Shown: piece by piece, positions 1 through 5,250 of the stretch
Numbering within the stretch: position 1 is the first letter of the stretch
Layout of the letters: the number at the start of each line of letters is the position of its first letter
Source: Verrucomicrobiales bacterium
GTDB taxonomy: Bacteria > Verrucomicrobiota > Verrucomicrobiae > Limisphaerales > UBA9464
Assembly (NCBI GenBank): GCA_005789375.1
Contig: SXXZ01000314.1
Span: 1-5,250, forward strand
Direction of reading: 5' to 3'
DNA length: 5,250 nt
The notes under the pieces: generated by a model
What the model was told of the DNA's origin: nothing
The model's input: only the letters and a program-made list of their open reading frames with translations
Database searches by the model: none
Program-made: the position numbers and the translations under genes

Positions 1-758
1 ACGTCCGCGGGTTCGTGGTAGTCGGGGATCGCGTAGTCGGCACCGGCCTCGGCAAGGCGCAGGAGTTTGGATTCATCCCAACGGCCCGAGTGCCAGTGTT
101 CTTCGTCTGCGGCCACCGCGATGGCCCGACCTCCGATCGCCTTGGTTTCGGAAATTTCCACCGCGCCATCCCCGAAGGAGATCAGCGAACGGAGCGGATC
201 TAAGCCATGGGCTTCGACAATGCTTCGGAGGGCATGCCGCTTGTGGAAGGAGGTGTCGGTCAGGCCGGTGGGTCCGTGGATGCGTTGATCGAAAAAGTCG
301 CGGACTCCCAGGCAATCCACCTCGGCAGACACGGCCGGCCGTGGCGTTCCGCTGACAATATGCAGCGTGGCACCGGCCTGACGGAAGTGCTCCAGGAAGG
401 CGCGCGCGCCGCGCACCATGTAATGGTCGGCCGTGTGGGTTCCATCACGAATCGAATCCATGCGCTGGCGGATTAATAGACCGAGCCGTTCCTGAAAATC
501 CTCCTGATAACGCTCGGGATTCCACGGGGTGCCGCCACGTTCGGTGACCAAGGCCCCGAGGCGTTCCATCTGATGGATGCTGGGTCGGCCATTGAGCGCC
601 CAAATTTCCTGGTGAGCGATGGTCGAACGGCTGTCCACCGATTCGTCCGGGGCAGGGGGCAGGTGCTCCATCCATTGCCGCAGCATTACTTCACCCCAAC
701 CGGCGCGAATGAACGACAGGGTTCCGTCCCAGTCGAAGACAATATGCAGGGAGTTCAT
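1..758 (-). CDS. HAD-superfamily hydrolase, phosphoglycolate-phosphatase-like (3' end cut by window edge)
   Basis: Probable cytoplasmic phosphatase that removes phosphate from a small molecule through an aspartyl-phosphate intermediate. All four HAD motifs are visible. Motif I is FDWDGTL, with nucleophile D9, acid/base D11 and T13. Motif II is IVSGT with S136. Motif III is probably K173. Motif IV is FGDGAVE, with D197 and E201 as Mg2+ ligands. About 105 mostly helical residues lie between motifs I and II, the position of a C1 cap. The sequence near the edge (AGADYAIPDY, residues 238-247) resembles the usual end of this family, so only a few residues are probably missing. The frame is open for 252 codons. 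The ATG is chosen because motif I follows immediately, as is normal for the family. It lies one base after the oxidoreductase stop and has no clear Shine-Dalgarno, which suggests translational coupling. The HAD fold is secure; the substrate is unknown. Confidence 0.88.
   Translation of the reverse strand, partial: MNSLHIVFDWDGTLSFIRAGWGEVMLRQWMEHLPPAPDESVDSRSTIAHQEIWALNGRPSIHQMERLGALVTERGGTPWNPERYQEDFQERLGLLIRQRMDSIRDGTHTADHYMVRGARAFLEHFRQAGATLHIVSGTPRPAVSAEVDCLGVRDFFDQRIHGPTGLTDTSFHKRHALRSIVEAHGLDPLRSLISFGDGAVEISETKAIGGRAIAVAADEEHWHSGRWDESKLLRLAEAGADYAIPDYHEPAD
730..743 (+). repeat. 14-bp exact direct repeat, copy inside the HAD motif I codons
   Basis: This copy matches positions 1818-1831 exactly. 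Here the sequence is explained by coding: on the minus strand it covers the codons leading into the catalytic Asp of HAD motif I. Identity stops at both ends of the 14 bases. Confidence 0.4.
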
Positions 759-759
759 G

Positions 760-1794
760 CTAGAGGGTTACAGGCAACCCGGTGCGGATCGATTCGGCTT
801 CGGCCTCGCAGACGACGACGGCGGCTGCACCGTCGTCGGCGGTGACCACCGTCGGTGCCTTGCCAGCGCGGATGGAGTCCACGAAGTGTTGGATTTGACC
901 TGCGTATCCGTTGGGTCCGTCGAGTTTCAAGGTCTCCGCGGGCTGGCCTTCCACAAAGCGGCGGAGGGCCTCGGTGCCACGAGACGAGTCGTAGTCGAGG
1001 GTAGCTCGTTCGAGCACCACGGTGTAGGCCATGCAAAACCCGAAACCCGGGGTCATGGCCCAACTGCCCTCGGCGCTCACCACCGCACCGCTGGCGGTGT
1101 CATACTGGGAGACGACATGGTCGATGCCGCCGCTGACCTTGGTGTGGCCTCGCGAAAAGACTCTGGACGGGTGCCCGAAGCAGTGCCGGATGAAGTCCAC
1201 GTCGTGGATATGCAAGTCGAGCAAGGCCCCGCCGGAGTCGGCCGCATTCAAGAAGTGCCCGTGTCCCCAGCCCGGTGCCTGGGCCACCCGGCGGAACCGG
1301 GCGCTCAGCACTCGGCCATGCTGCCCGCCCAAGATGGCGTCATGGGCCGCCTGCCATTCTGGCCAGAAGCGTAGGCACATCGCCGGCATGAGGAAGACCC
1401 CGCGGGTCGCCGCTTCGCGGGCCGCGTCGGCCAAACGCCGGCCTTCCTCGGCCGTGCGGGTCATGGGCTTTTCTACCAGCACGTGCTTGCCGGCCTTCAG
1501 CGCGGCGATAGCCAGTTCAATATGGGTCTTGGTCGGCGTGGTGATGTCCACGATGTGAATGGCCGGGTCTGCCAGGAATTCGGAGACATCCTGGTAGGCG
1601 CGCACCTGTGTCATGTCCAACCGTACCCCGTTGGGGTCGCCCACGTTGCCGCCGACCCGGGTGAGGTCGCCATCCAGGTTGCGTCCGCTGGGGTTGCAAA
1701 TGGCACCCACCGAGGTACCGGGCACATGGGCCAGCGCCTGAATGTGGGTCGCGGCCATGAATCCCAGCCCCAGGAATCCGAATTGCAGTGTCAT
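760..1794 (-). CDS. Gfo/Idh/MocA-family NAD(P)-dependent oxidoreductase
   Basis: Probable cytoplasmic dehydrogenase that oxidises or reduces a hydroxyl or keto group of a sugar, inositol or similar polyol. It is complete at 344 residues, a normal family length. The N-terminal Rossmann fold begins at once with FGFLGLGFMAATH, a GxGxxA nucleotide-binding loop at G9-G11-A14. The family signature VLVEKPMTRT supplies E108, K109 and P110. The C-terminal alpha/beta domain carries SGGALLDLHIHDVD (residues 187-200), in which D193 and H197 occupy the usual active-site positions. ATG at 1794 is chosen because the first beta strand follows directly. The frame stays open to an upstream ATG at 1914, but those 40 residues are Arg/Pro-rich, unlike the family, and would overlap the divergent gene. 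The Shine-Dalgarno is weak. The gene is first in a two-gene operon with the HAD gene. The family call is firm; the substrate cannot be assigned. Confidence 0.95.
   Translation of the reverse strand: MTLQFGFLGLGFMAATHIQALAHVPGTSVGAICNPSGRNLDGDLTRVGGNVGDPNGVRLDMTQVRAYQDVSEFLADPAIHIVDITTPTKTHIELAIAALKAGKHVLVEKPMTRTAEEGRRLADAAREAATRGVFLMPAMCLRFWPEWQAAHDAILGGQHGRVLSARFRRVAQAPGWGHGHFLNAADSGGALLDLHIHDVDFIRHCFGHPSRVFSRGHTKVSGGIDHVVSQYDTASGAVVSAEGSWAMTPGFGFCMAYTVVLERATLDYDSSRGTEALRRFVEGQPAETLKLDGPNGYAGQIQHFVDSIRAGKAPTVVTADDGAAAVVVCEAEAESIRTGLPVTL
765..780 (-). other. Small inverted repeat at the oxidoreductase/HAD junction
   Basis: GGGTT and AACCC can form a 5-bp stem around a 6-nt loop at the very end of the oxidoreductase gene. 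The structure finishes 6 bases before the HAD ATG. There is no run of T, so it is not an intrinsic terminator. It could influence reinitiation at the HAD start, but so short a stem is easily a chance occurrence. Confidence 0.2.
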
Positions 1795-1817
1795 TGGCTC
1801 TAGGCAATCACGGGCCG

Positions 1818-1831
1818 CAGTCGAAGACAAT
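1818..1831 (+). repeat. 14-bp exact direct repeat, copy in the divergent intergenic region
   Basis: CAGTCGAAGACAAT is identical to positions 730-743, inside the start of the HAD gene. On the minus strand both copies can be read as IVFD: the HAD copy encodes residues 6-9 of motif I, and this copy lies 24 bases before the oxidoreductase ATG. It could be chance, a trace of a former HAD start, or a short shared site. Confidence 0.4.
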
Positions 1832-1834
1832 CGG

Positions 1835-1840
1835 GGAGGG
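1835..1840 (+). promoter_or_regulatory. Strong Shine-Dalgarno sequence (GGAGGG) before the leader ORF
   Basis: GGAGGG, within GGGGAGGG at 1833-1840, lies 8 bases before the ATG at 1849. That is close to ideal in both sequence and spacing. It is the best ribosome binding site seen in the window and stands well before the large gene's own ATG at 1905. It is the main reason to take the small ORF at 1849 seriously. Confidence 0.5.
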
Positions 1841-1848
1841 AACTCGGT

Positions 1849-1908
1849 ATGAACCTCTTTTCCTGCGCAGTTTGCGCTTCCGGTCCGACGCCGGGCAGGG
1901 TGCAATGA
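1849..1908 (+). CDS. Possible 19-residue leader peptide, ATGA-coupled to the DUF1549/DUF1553 gene
   Basis: A 19-codon frame starts with ATG 8 bases after GGAGGG and ends at a TGA that overlaps the next gene's ATG by the sequence ATGA (1905-1908). The peptide reads MNLFSCAVCASGPTPGRVQ. It has a CxxC pair (C6, C9) and no resemblance to a protein I recognise. The strong ribosome binding site plus stop/start overlap is the usual layout for translational coupling, so the ORF may deliver ribosomes to the large gene or act as a regulatory leader. No run of one amino acid codon is present, so classical amino-acid attenuation is unlikely. It could also be chance, or the true start region could contain a sequence error. 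Confidence 0.33.
   Translation: MNLFSCAVCASGPTPGRVQ
1897..1900 (+). promoter_or_regulatory. Weak Shine-Dalgarno (AGGG) for the DUF1549/DUF1553 gene
   Basis: AGGG stands 4 bases before the ATG at 1905, which is short spacing and a partial match. It supports 1905 over the in-frame ATGs at 1923 and 1941, which have nothing better at a usual distance. An in-frame TTG at 1872 would add positive charges to the N-terminus but has no ribosome binding site. Confidence 0.35.
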
Positions 1909-1994
1909 CCTCAATCCCCGGGATGAGCATCGTCAATACCATGTTGGGTGTCGTCGGCGCGGCGCTGGCGGTGGTGGGCCTTTGGGCAGCCGCC
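1905..1994 (+). other. Probable signal peptide or N-terminal membrane anchor
   Basis: The first 30 residues include an uncharged hydrophobic run (MLGVVGAALAVVGLWAAA, residues 13-30), then PEPAAKP. AAA at 28-30 is a reasonable signal-peptidase I site. No Lys or Arg precedes the hydrophobic core from any in-frame ATG, which is unusual. The segment may therefore act as an anchor, or the start may lie further upstream. No lipobox Cys is present. Confidence 0.6.
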
Positions 1995-4900
1995 CCGGAG
2001 CCGGCGGCAAAACCGTCTGTCGATCCGGCGTCGCACTGGGCGTTCCAGCCAGTACGCAATCCAGCGCCCCCCTCGGTCGCGGATGTGGCGTGGTGCCGAT
2101 CCCCACTGGACCGATTCATCTTGGCCGGACTTGAGCGTCAGGGCCGCAAACCCGCGCCGGAGGCCGACCGCCGAACGTGGCTTCGTCGAGTGACCTTGGA
2201 TCTCACGGGGCTGGCTCCGGTTCAGGAGGAGATTGAAGCCTTTGAGCGGGATTCTTCACCCAATGCCGTCGAAGCGGTGATTGATCGACTCCTCGCCTCG
2301 CCCCGTTACGGGGAGCGTTGGGGCCGGCATTGGCTGGATGTCGTCCGGTATGCCGACACCGCGGGCGAGACTGCCGACTATCCGGTGCCGGTGGCCTGGC
2401 GCTATCGGAACTACGTCATCGATGCCTTCAATGCCGACAAACCCTACTTCGAGTTTGTTGCGGAGCAGATCGCCGGGGACTTGTTGGCCCGGCAAGGTCC
2501 CCGTGAACGGTATGCCGAACGCGTGGCGGCCACCGGATTCCTGGCCATTTCTCGGCGGTTCGGCTTTGACTCGGAAAATTACCACCACCTGACTCTCCAA
2601 GACACCATCGACACGATGGGTCAGACCTTTCTGGGTCTGACGCTGGGTTGTGCCCGATGCCACAACCACAAGTTCGATCCGGTGCCGTTGACGGATTATT
2701 ATGCGTTGTACGGGGTGTTTGAGAGTACGCGCTTTGCTTTCCCAGGGTCGGAACAGAAGCAGCGTTCGCGGGCGATGGTACCGCTGATCCCGCCTGAGGA
2801 GTCCTTGCCGCGTTGGCAAGACTACGAAAACCGGGTGGCTTCTCTCACACGAACGGTCCAGCGAGCGGGGTTGCCGGTGCCCTCGGCGTTGCTCCGATCA
2901 ATCGACGACCTGGATGGCGATTTTGAACTGCAAGCTCCGGCATCGGGCGGCAGCAAGGGAGTGCTCGTGCCGCCTTGGGTGTATGACGGTCCCATTGCTG
3001 TCACCACCGAGGCACAAAGCCCCTTCAAACACCGTTACCCGGGCGGCCGCGTCGGGGCGTCCATTCCTGCGGGGGCCCAGCCGTGGCACCTGGGCCAAGC
3101 CTTGCACCGGTTAGGGCGATCGGTGCGCGAAGCCCACCGCCTCTCGATCAATCTCGATTTGAAAACCGTGCCCGATCCGATGGTGGGCTCGGGTTCACAC
3201 CGCTTCTGGGTGGGACATGACGGCGGCAAACCTGCTCTGGAAGTACTCATCTCCGCTCAGAGCCTGTCCCTTCGCACCGATTCAGAGATTCAGGTCCCTC
3301 TGGGACCGCTCACCCCAGGTTCGTGGGTAAATTTGCAAATCGACCTCGATAAGAAGGCCCGCACCGTCTCAGTTCGCCTGGGGACGCCGGGATCCATTCG
3401 GTCGGTCGGTCCGCAACGGTTGTCCCGCGACTGGGATGGCGTCATCGACTTCATGGGTCTGGATTCCGGGGCCTCCGAAGCGGGCGTTGTGACAGGAGCG
3501 GCCGCCGCCGCTGCGCGTCCTGGGCTCTATTTGGACAACCTGGCGATCCAGCCTGAGCGGTTTGCCCCGGTGTCCACCGAGGTGGCTTCGGCGCCCCAAG
3601 CGTCGCCGCTAGAACAGTCACTGTTAGAACGCGATGCGCTGGAGCGGGAGTTGGCCTCGTTGCGCGGCATTGATGGTGGATTCGAAGGACAGAAGGCTGG
3701 ATCCCCACCCGCCAAACCGTGGCGTCCCGGGCCCAATAGCCGCGTCCGGATCCGAACCGAGTCCCAGAGTCCCGTTGCTGGGTTGCTGCCTCGGGGAGGC
3801 CTAGGCATTCACATGCCGGGAGGTCCGGCCTACGACGGCTTTGGTCAGAGCCTTTCCCCGGCCTGGAAACGCGAGCAAACGTCGCGACTCCACGCCGCGT
3901 TCGATTTCCGGTGTGGCGAGGTTCCGGCCGGTGGCGGCGGAGAACCTGAGGGCACCTGGCGATTCTACCTCGGTCACGGCGCGGGCACCTCGGCGGCGGT
4001 GGAGCTCTTCTGGTCCGGCTCGGAACTCTTTCGTATCGATGGAGACCGTAAGGAACTGGTCGCACCGCTGCGTCGCGGCCAATGGTATCAGGTGGGATTG
4101 GTCCTCGATTTGAAGGGCCGCCGCTACGAGGCGACATTGCGAGGGAACGCTGCCGGGGAAGCCAGCGCCCCGGTGGTCTTTTCGGGCGCGCTTTACTCGG
4201 GTTGGGATGGCGCGATTGATGATGTCTTTATCGACAGTTATGGGCATCGACCCGGTCCGAAGCCGGCGCTGGATGCTGATAATTTTGCCGTTCAAGAAGC
4301 CCCGCTATTGACCGGTGCTACGGCGGTGACGGTCGCCGAAAATTCAGGAGCCATCGAACGCCGTGGCCAGCGACTGGCCGAGATCGAGGCCCGTTTAAAA
4401 ACCCTTCAGGCAGGAGCCGAGGCAGCGGCCCGTGAATTAGAAACGCTCTTGGTGGAAGGTCCTTTTCCGTTGGCCTATGGCGTGTCCGAAGGCACTCCTC
4501 GGGATGCCGTGGTTCAGGTGCGGGGCGAACCCGACCAACCTGGCCAGCGTGTGCGGCGGGGCGCCCTGTCAGCACTGGGCTTGAAAACTATGGCCCCGGC
4601 TGTGGCCACGAGCGGACGACTCGAACTGGCTCATTGGTTGACCGACCCGGCCAATCCGCTTCCGGCGCGAGTGATGGTTAATCGGATTTGGCAGCAGCAC
4701 ATGGGTCGAGGCCTGGTGACCTCGGCCAACGATTTCGGCCTCCGGGGACAGGCTCCAAGCCATCCGGAGTTGTTGGATTATTTGGCCTCGGAATTCCGTC
4801 GTTCGGGCGGGTCGATCAAGGCCTTGCATCGGCTCATCTTGGCGAGTGCTGTGTATCGGCAGCGCAGTGAATCGGAGCCGTTACTGGCCGAAAGTTCTCC

Positions 4901-5250
4901 GGTGCGCTCCGTGGCCGATGCCTCGTCCTGCCCGGTGGACGATCCTGCTTCGGCCGGTGCACCCGCTGGGGTTCGCGGCGGTTCCGCTGGAGGGGACTCC
5001 GGGGACGGGTTTTCGCCATTCCCCCGCCGCCGCCTGGGTGCCGAAGAAACCCGGGACGCCATTCTAGAAGCCTGTGGTGATTTGGATTTGTCGGTCGGAG
5101 AGGGCCATCCGTTTCCGTCGCCCACCCGTTGGGGGTATACCCAGCACGGCCCGTACGCGGCCTCGTACGATCACCACCGCCGCAGCGTTTACCTCATGAC
5201 GCAGCGCATCCAACGGCATCCGTTTTTGGCGCTCTTTGACGGGGCCGATC
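1905..5250 (+). CDS. Exported DUF1549 (PSCyt2) / DUF1553 (PSD1) protein with two internal beta-sandwich modules (3' end cut by window edge)
   Basis: Large, probably exported protein of the family expanded in Planctomycetota and Verrucomicrobiota. Its biochemical role is not established. In order: a hydrophobic N-terminus (residues 13-30); HWAFQP (44-49), the usual lead-in to DUF1549; DUF1549 at about 66-272, with CARCHNHKFDP at 249-259 giving a CxxCH haem-type motif; a beta-sandwich module at about 365-550; helix at 567-588; a second module at about 614-780; a coiled-coil-like helix at 815-850; and DUF1553 from about 905, beginning LELAHWLTDPANPLPARVMV. The frame runs 1,115 codons and is still open; DUF1553 clearly continues. 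There is no separate N-terminal cytochrome c (PSCyt1) domain, and a Gly/Ser-rich stretch interrupts DUF1553 at 998-1040. The gene is divergent from the oxidoreductase operon. In related genomes a DUF1501 gene often follows. Domain calls are strong; function is open. Confidence 0.93.
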   Translation, partial: MTSIPGMSIVNTMLGVVGAALAVVGLWAAAPEPAAKPSVDPASHWAFQPVRNPAPPSVADVAWCRSPLDRFILAGLERQGRKPAPEADRRTWLRRVTLDLTGLAPVQEEIEAFERDSSPNAVEAVIDRLLASPRYGERWGRHWLDVVRYADTAGETADYPVPVAWRYRNYVIDAFNADKPYFEFVAEQIAGDLLARQGPRERYAERVAATGFLAISRRFGFDSENYHHLTLQDTIDTMGQTFLGLTLGCARCHNHKFDPVPLTDYYALYGVFESTRFAFPGSEQKQRSRAMVPLIPPEESLPRWQDYENRVASLTRTVQRAGLPVPSALLRSIDDLDGDFELQAPASGGSKGVLVPPWVYDGPIAVTTEAQSPFKHRYPGGRVGASIPAGAQPWHLGQALHRLGRSVREAHRLSINLDLKTVPDPMVGSGSHRFWVGHDGGKPALEVLISAQSLSLRTDSEIQVPLGPLTPGSWVNLQIDLDKKARTVSVRLGTPGSIRSVGPQRLSRDWDGVIDFMGLDSGASEAGVVTGAAAAAARPGLYLDNLAIQPERFAPVSTEVASAPQASPLEQSLLERDALERELASLRGIDGGFEGQKAGSPPAKPWRPGPNSRVRIRTESQSPVAGLLPRGGLGIHMPGGPAYDGFGQSLSPAWKREQTSRLHAAFDFRCGEVPAGGGGEPEGTWRFYLGHGAGTSAAVELFWSGSELFRIDGDRKELVAPLRRGQWYQVGLVLDLKGRRYEATLRGNAAGEASAPVVFSGALYSGWDGAIDDVFIDSYGHRPGPKPALDADNFAVQEAPLLTGATAVTVAENSGAIERRGQRLAEIEARLKTLQAGAEAAARELETLLVEGPFPLAYGVSEGTPRDAVVQVRGEPDQPGQRVRRGALSALGLKTMAPAVATSGRLELAHWLTDPANPLPARVMVNRIWQQHMGRGLVTSANDFGLRGQAPSHPELLDYLASEFRRSGGSIKALHRLILASAVYRQRSESEPLLAESSPVRSVADASSCPVDDPASAGAPAGVRGGSAGGDSGDGFSPFPRRRLGAEETRDAILEACGDLDLSVGEGHPFPSPTRWGYTQHGPYAASYDHHRRSVYLMTQRIQRHPFLALFDGAD
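2649..2663 (+). other. CxxCH haem-binding-type motif in DUF1549
   Basis: The codons give C249-A-R-C252-H253, followed by NHKFDP, the most conserved signature of DUF1549. CxxCH is the covalent haem c attachment motif, and it is why the domain was named planctomycete cytochrome-like (PSCyt2). Whether this domain truly binds haem is not settled by sequence. It is the only CxxCH in the visible part of the protein. Confidence 0.8.
2997..3554 (+). other. First LamG/concanavalin-like module of the large protein
   Basis: Residues about 365-550 look like a jelly-roll beta-sandwich with alternating hydrophobic strands. Landmarks are TEAQSP (368-373), PGGRVGASIPAG (379-390), RFWVGH (433-438), PGSW (471-474) followed by NLQIDLD, and LYLDNLAI (541-548) as a likely last strand. 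Such modules often bind or sit against carbohydrate, but no binding residues can be named here. It resembles the module at 3744-4244. A run of Ala (532-537) interrupts the end of the fold. Confidence 0.6.
3603..3668 (+). other. Short charged helix after the first module
   Basis: Residues 567-588 (SPLEQSLLERDALERELASLRG) show Leu at heptad-like positions with many Glu and Arg. This fits a short amphipathic or coiled-coil helix linking the first module to the second. It parallels the longer helix after the second module. Confidence 0.45.
3744..4244 (+). other. Second LamG/concanavalin-like module of the large protein
   Basis: Residues about 614-780 repeat the first module's landmarks in the same order: TESQSP (618-623), RGGLGIHMPGG (630-640), WRFYLGH (685-691), RRGQW (723-727) followed by QVGLVLDL, and AIDDVFID (770-777) as a likely last strand. 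GWDGAIDD is typical of the last strands of LamG-like folds. Divergence from the first module is high, so an internal duplication would be old. Confidence 0.6.
4347..4454 (+). other. Coiled-coil-like helix between second module and DUF1553
   Basis: Residues 815-850 are rich in Ala, Glu, Arg and Leu with a heptad-like spacing (for example QRLAEIEARLKTL), ending just before EGPFPLAYGVSEG, the typical approach to DUF1553. The helix probably acts as a spacer or dimerisation arm. Confidence 0.55.
4896..5024 (+). other. Gly/Ser/Ala-rich insertion inside DUF1553
   Basis: Residues 998-1040 replace the short DP-x-N-x-L type linker normally found between the HRLI..S..YRQ motif (975-985) and the R-R-L-x-A-E-x-x-R-D motif (1041-1051). 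The distance from YRQ to RRRL is 57 residues, roughly twice what I expect from family knowledge. Composition is low-complexity (Gly, Ser, Ala, Asp, Pro). The flanking family motifs are in the same frame, so the gene is not broken. Confidence 0.5.

Larger units (their letters stand above)
1795..1904. promoter_or_regulatory. Divergent intergenic region between the oxidoreductase operon and the DUF1549/DUF1553 gene
   Basis: This 110-bp gap separates two outward-facing transcription units, so promoters for both directions should lie in or near it. I found no convincing pair of -35 and -10 hexamers on either strand. The only -10-like string noticed (GACAAT, plus strand, 1826-1831) has no partner at the right spacing. 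No clear operator palindrome is visible. The right half holds the strong ribosome binding site and possible leader ORF described separately. The assignment rests on gene orientation rather than on promoter sequence. Confidence 0.55.

Noticed and set aside
399..410. GGCGCGCGCGCC, a 12-base perfect palindrome
   Set aside because: It lies inside HAD codons for G-A-R-A and is explained by GC-rich codon use. Nothing around it suggests an operator or origin.
619..1374. Long plus-strand open frame (251 codons) opposite the oxidoreductase
   Set aside because: It lies antisense to conserved Gfo/Idh/MocA and HAD codons. Its translation shows no recognisable motif, and long antisense frames are expected in GC-rich genes.
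1794..1831. Possible plus-strand promoter using TTGGCT and GACAAT
   Set aside because: The gap between the two hexamers is about 26 bases, too long for a standard sigma-70-type promoter, and both match the consensus poorly.
1795..1914. N-terminal extension of the oxidoreductase from an upstream ATG at 1914
   Set aside because: The added 40 residues are Arg/Pro-rich and do not look like a signal or targeting sequence for this cytoplasmic family. The Rossmann strand begins right after the ATG at 1794, and the extension would overlap the divergent gene's start.
2256..2819. Minus-strand open frame of 187 codons
   Set aside because: It is antisense to the most conserved part of DUF1549, including the CxxCH signature, and shows no independent evidence of being a gene.
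3495..3518. GCC/GCT-rich tract encoding a run of Ala
   Set aside because: It is a short codon-level low-complexity patch within a linker of the first beta-sandwich module, with mixed codons, and is not a true microsatellite.
3451..4137. Minus-strand open frame of 228 codons within the large gene
   Set aside because: The translation is Arg/Pro-rich with no fold-like pattern, while the plus strand encodes a continuous multidomain protein here. It is a shadow frame.

Overview
The window is GC-rich and densely coding. It suggests a member of the Planctomycetota–Verrucomicrobiota group. The strongest pointer is the large plus-strand gene with DUF1549 (PSCyt2) and DUF1553 (PSD1) domains, a family expanded almost exclusively in that group. 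I lean slightly towards Verrucomicrobiota, but the sequence does not decide it.

Layout. Positions 1-758 (minus) hold a HAD-superfamily phosphatase-like gene, cut by the left edge just before its expected C-terminus. Positions 760-1794 (minus) hold a complete Gfo/Idh/MocA-family NAD(P)-dependent oxidoreductase. Its stop codon is one base from the HAD start, so the two form a tight, probably translationally coupled operon. A short divergent gap (1795-1904) follows, with a very good Shine-Dalgarno sequence and a possible 19-codon leader ORF (1849-1908). The stop of that ORF overlaps the next start codon as ATGA. From 1905 (plus) to the right edge runs the DUF1549/DUF1553 protein: 1,115 codons read without interruption and still open at position 5250.

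The large protein is the notable object. It has a secretion-type hydrophobic N-terminus and a DUF1549 domain with a CxxCH haem-type motif, but no separate N-terminal cytochrome c domain. About 630 residues separate DUF1549 from DUF1553. That insert contains two collinear copies of a LamG/concanavalin-like beta-sandwich module, each followed by a helical, coiled-coil-like stretch. DUF1553 itself carries an extra Gly/Ser/Ala-rich insertion.

Working together. The oxidoreductase and HAD genes look like a small cytoplasmic unit acting on a sugar or polyol and a phosphorylated compound. The divergent large protein is probably exported. Gfo/Idh/MocA and DUF1549/DUF1553 genes commonly sit together in glycan-catabolism regions of this group, so a shared saccharide-related role is plausible. 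No substrate can be read from the sequence. I found no RNA genes, CRISPR arrays, insertion sequences or phage genes.
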